Origin: Natronohydrobacter sp.
GTDB lineage: Bacteria > Pseudomonadota > Alphaproteobacteria > Rhodobacterales > Rhodobacteraceae
Direction: 5' to 3'
Length of the DNA: 7,394 nt
NCBI GenBank assembly: GCA_007117255.1
Contig: SKGU01000211.1
Span: 1 to 7,394, forward strand
Part shown: piece after piece, positions 6,564 through 7,394 of the stretch
How positions within the stretch are numbered: position 1 is the first letter of the stretch
Layout of the letters: each line of letters opens with the position of its first letter
Notes under the pieces: generated by a model
Told to the model about the DNA's origin: nothing
Database searches by the model: none
Seen by the model: only the letters and a program-made list of their open reading frames with translations
Position numbers and translations under genes: made by a program

Positions 6564-7144
6564 AAAACCCCCGGCGCGAAGGCAAAAGTTCGTTTGTGCT
6601 CAGCCTGTTGGCATTGATTTTCTTTTCTATGGGTATTTCGCGCTTGGGAATGGGCGTTGCTGAAGTCTTGGCTGCGGATACTTCCGAAACCTCTATCGAA
6701 GATAACATGGCGGCGACACAAGAGCAAAACCCACCCCGAGACCCTGGTGACTTGTTTCAAACTTTGAGAGCACGCGAAGCACAATTACAAGCTGCAGAGG
6801 CGTCCTTGCAGCAAAGACAAGAAGCGCTGCGCGCCGCAGAAGCCGAGTTGGAACAGAAGTTGAATCAGCTTCTTGAGGCGGAAACACAATTGAGCTCGAC
6901 GCTTAGGCTCACCGCGACCGCAGCCGAGGATGATCTACAGCACCTTACCACAGTTTTTGAGAGCATGAAGCCCGTGCAAGCGGCTCAATTATTTTCTGAA
7001 ATGGATATTGAATTTGCGGCAGGCTTTCTCGGAAGGTTGCGGCCGGAGATTGCCGGAGAAATAATGGCGTCTCTTGATCCGGTGATAGGCTATGCGATAA
7101 GCGCAGTCCTAGCAGGACGACATGCTCGAACGCCTCGCAACTGA
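6560..7144 (+). CDS. MotE-like flagellar motor/stator-associated protein
   Basis: A 194-residue protein with an uncleaved anchor or signal sequence near residues 10-38 (FVLSLLALIFFSMGISRLG). A long coiled coil follows at about 66-112, with repeated AAEA/AEL units, and a C-terminal helical domain at about 122-185. That domain (HLTTVFESMKPVQAAQLFSE, then LGRLRPEIAGEIMASLDP and AISAVLAGRHA) has the pattern of the MgtE N-domain/MotE family. In Sinorhizobium MotE is a periplasmic chaperone for MotC, which works with the MotAB stator. Here the partner is not visible, so the exact role is inferred. The ATG overlaps the upstream TGA by 4 bases, indicating translational coupling. The C-terminus looks complete. 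It is the last gene of the operon before an insertion sequence begins about 8 bases later. Confidence 0.8.
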   Translation: MKNPRREGKSSFVLSLLALIFFSMGISRLGMGVAEVLAADTSETSIEDNMAATQEQNPPRDPGDLFQTLRAREAQLQAAEASLQQRQEALRAAEAELEQKLNQLLEAETQLSSTLRLTATAAEDDLQHLTTVFESMKPVQAAQLFSEMDIEFAAGFLGRLRPEIAGEIMASLDPVIGYAISAVLAGRHARTPRN

Positions 7145-7152
7145 TTTCTATT

Positions 7153-7394
7153 GAGCTATTGTCAAATCTGGTGTTTTTGGATCGTCATGCGGCGGCCCGG
7201 TCTGGAGTTGATGGCTTGACGCCGTTGATGAAATCGACGCCTTCGATGACATCGGCGAGGTGGGCGAAGCCGCGCAGCTTGCGCCAGCTCGTCTCTGCGC
7301 ATTGCGCGAGCTTGAACATCATGTGCAGCATTCCGGGACGGGTCAGGCAGCCCTTTGCGCGTTTGGTCCGGTGACGGATGGTCGCGACTGAGGG
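7153..7394 (-). mobile_element. End of an IS256-family insertion sequence (rest outside window)
   Basis: A transposase tail enters from the right edge and stops at 7185-7187. The following 30 or so bases up to about 7153 (including CAAATCTGGTGTTTTTGGAT on the plus strand) look like the terminal inverted repeat region of this IS group. The exact tip and the 8-9 bp target duplication cannot be set because the other end is not in the window. Confidence 0.65.
7185..7394 (-). CDS. IS256-family transposase, C-terminal 69 residues
   Basis: The frame runs unbroken from the window edge to a TGA at 7185-7187. It reads ATIRHRTKRAKGCLTRPGML, then MMFKLAQCAETSWRKLRGF and DVIEGVDFINGVK, which is the characteristic end of IS256 (mutator-type) DDE transposases: T-x-R-x-R-T-x-x-x-K-G, followed by M-x-F-K-L and W-R-x-L. 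The catalytic DDE residues lie upstream, outside the window, so whether the element is active cannot be judged. No lesion is seen in this part. It points towards the motE-like gene (convergent). Confidence 0.85.
   Translation of the reverse strand, partial: PSVATIRHRTKRAKGCLTRPGMLHMMFKLAQCAETSWRKLRGFAHLADVIEGVDFINGVKPSTPDRAAA

Noticed and set aside
6756..6900. Repeats within the motE-like gene
   Set aside because: The similar AAEA/AEL codon stretches are explained by the protein's coiled coil rather than a DNA repeat element.

Overview
The window looks like a chromosomal segment of an alphaproteobacterium, most likely the Rhodobacteraceae/Roseobacter group. This rests on recognising protein families and gene order, not on a database search. 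The supporting signs are an NDUFA9-type complex I-associated reductase, a divergent fliF/fliL arrangement with a CtrA-like TTAA-N7-TTAR site between them, a MotE-like protein, and an IS256-type transposase tail of a kind common in that group.

Layout. Positions 1-818 (minus strand, running off the left edge) carry most of an NDUFA9-like NAD(P)-binding protein. Positions 970-1056 are a complete tRNA-Leu(CAG) with encoded CCA. Positions 1125 to about 2135 (minus) hold a decayed 3' remnant of a type I restriction subunit gene (hsdR). It has at least two frameshifts and an in-frame stop, and it lies between the tRNA and the flagellar genes like the residue of an old island. Positions 2321-5492 (minus) form a compact flagellar operon in the order fliF, fliH-like, fliN, fliP, with overlaps or gaps of only a few bases. 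Positions 5609-7144 (plus) form a divergent operon of fliL, a small coiled-coil membrane protein of unknown function, and a MotE-like periplasmic protein. Positions from about 7153 to 7394 are one end of an IS256-family insertion sequence, beginning about 8 bases after the motE-like stop codon.

How the genes fit together. FliF builds the MS ring. FliN belongs to the C-ring switch and, with FliH, to the export apparatus dock. FliP is part of the export gate. FliL and MotE act at the stator and motor side. The 116-base divergent spacer between fliF and fliL is the obvious control point. It holds a CtrA-like site sitting at the exact centre of an 8-bp inverted repeat. No wholly new system is evident. 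The most open questions are the 150-residue protein between fliL and motE, the extended dyad in the control region, the lack of fliG next to fliF, and an unexplained open frame between fliP and the hsdR relic.
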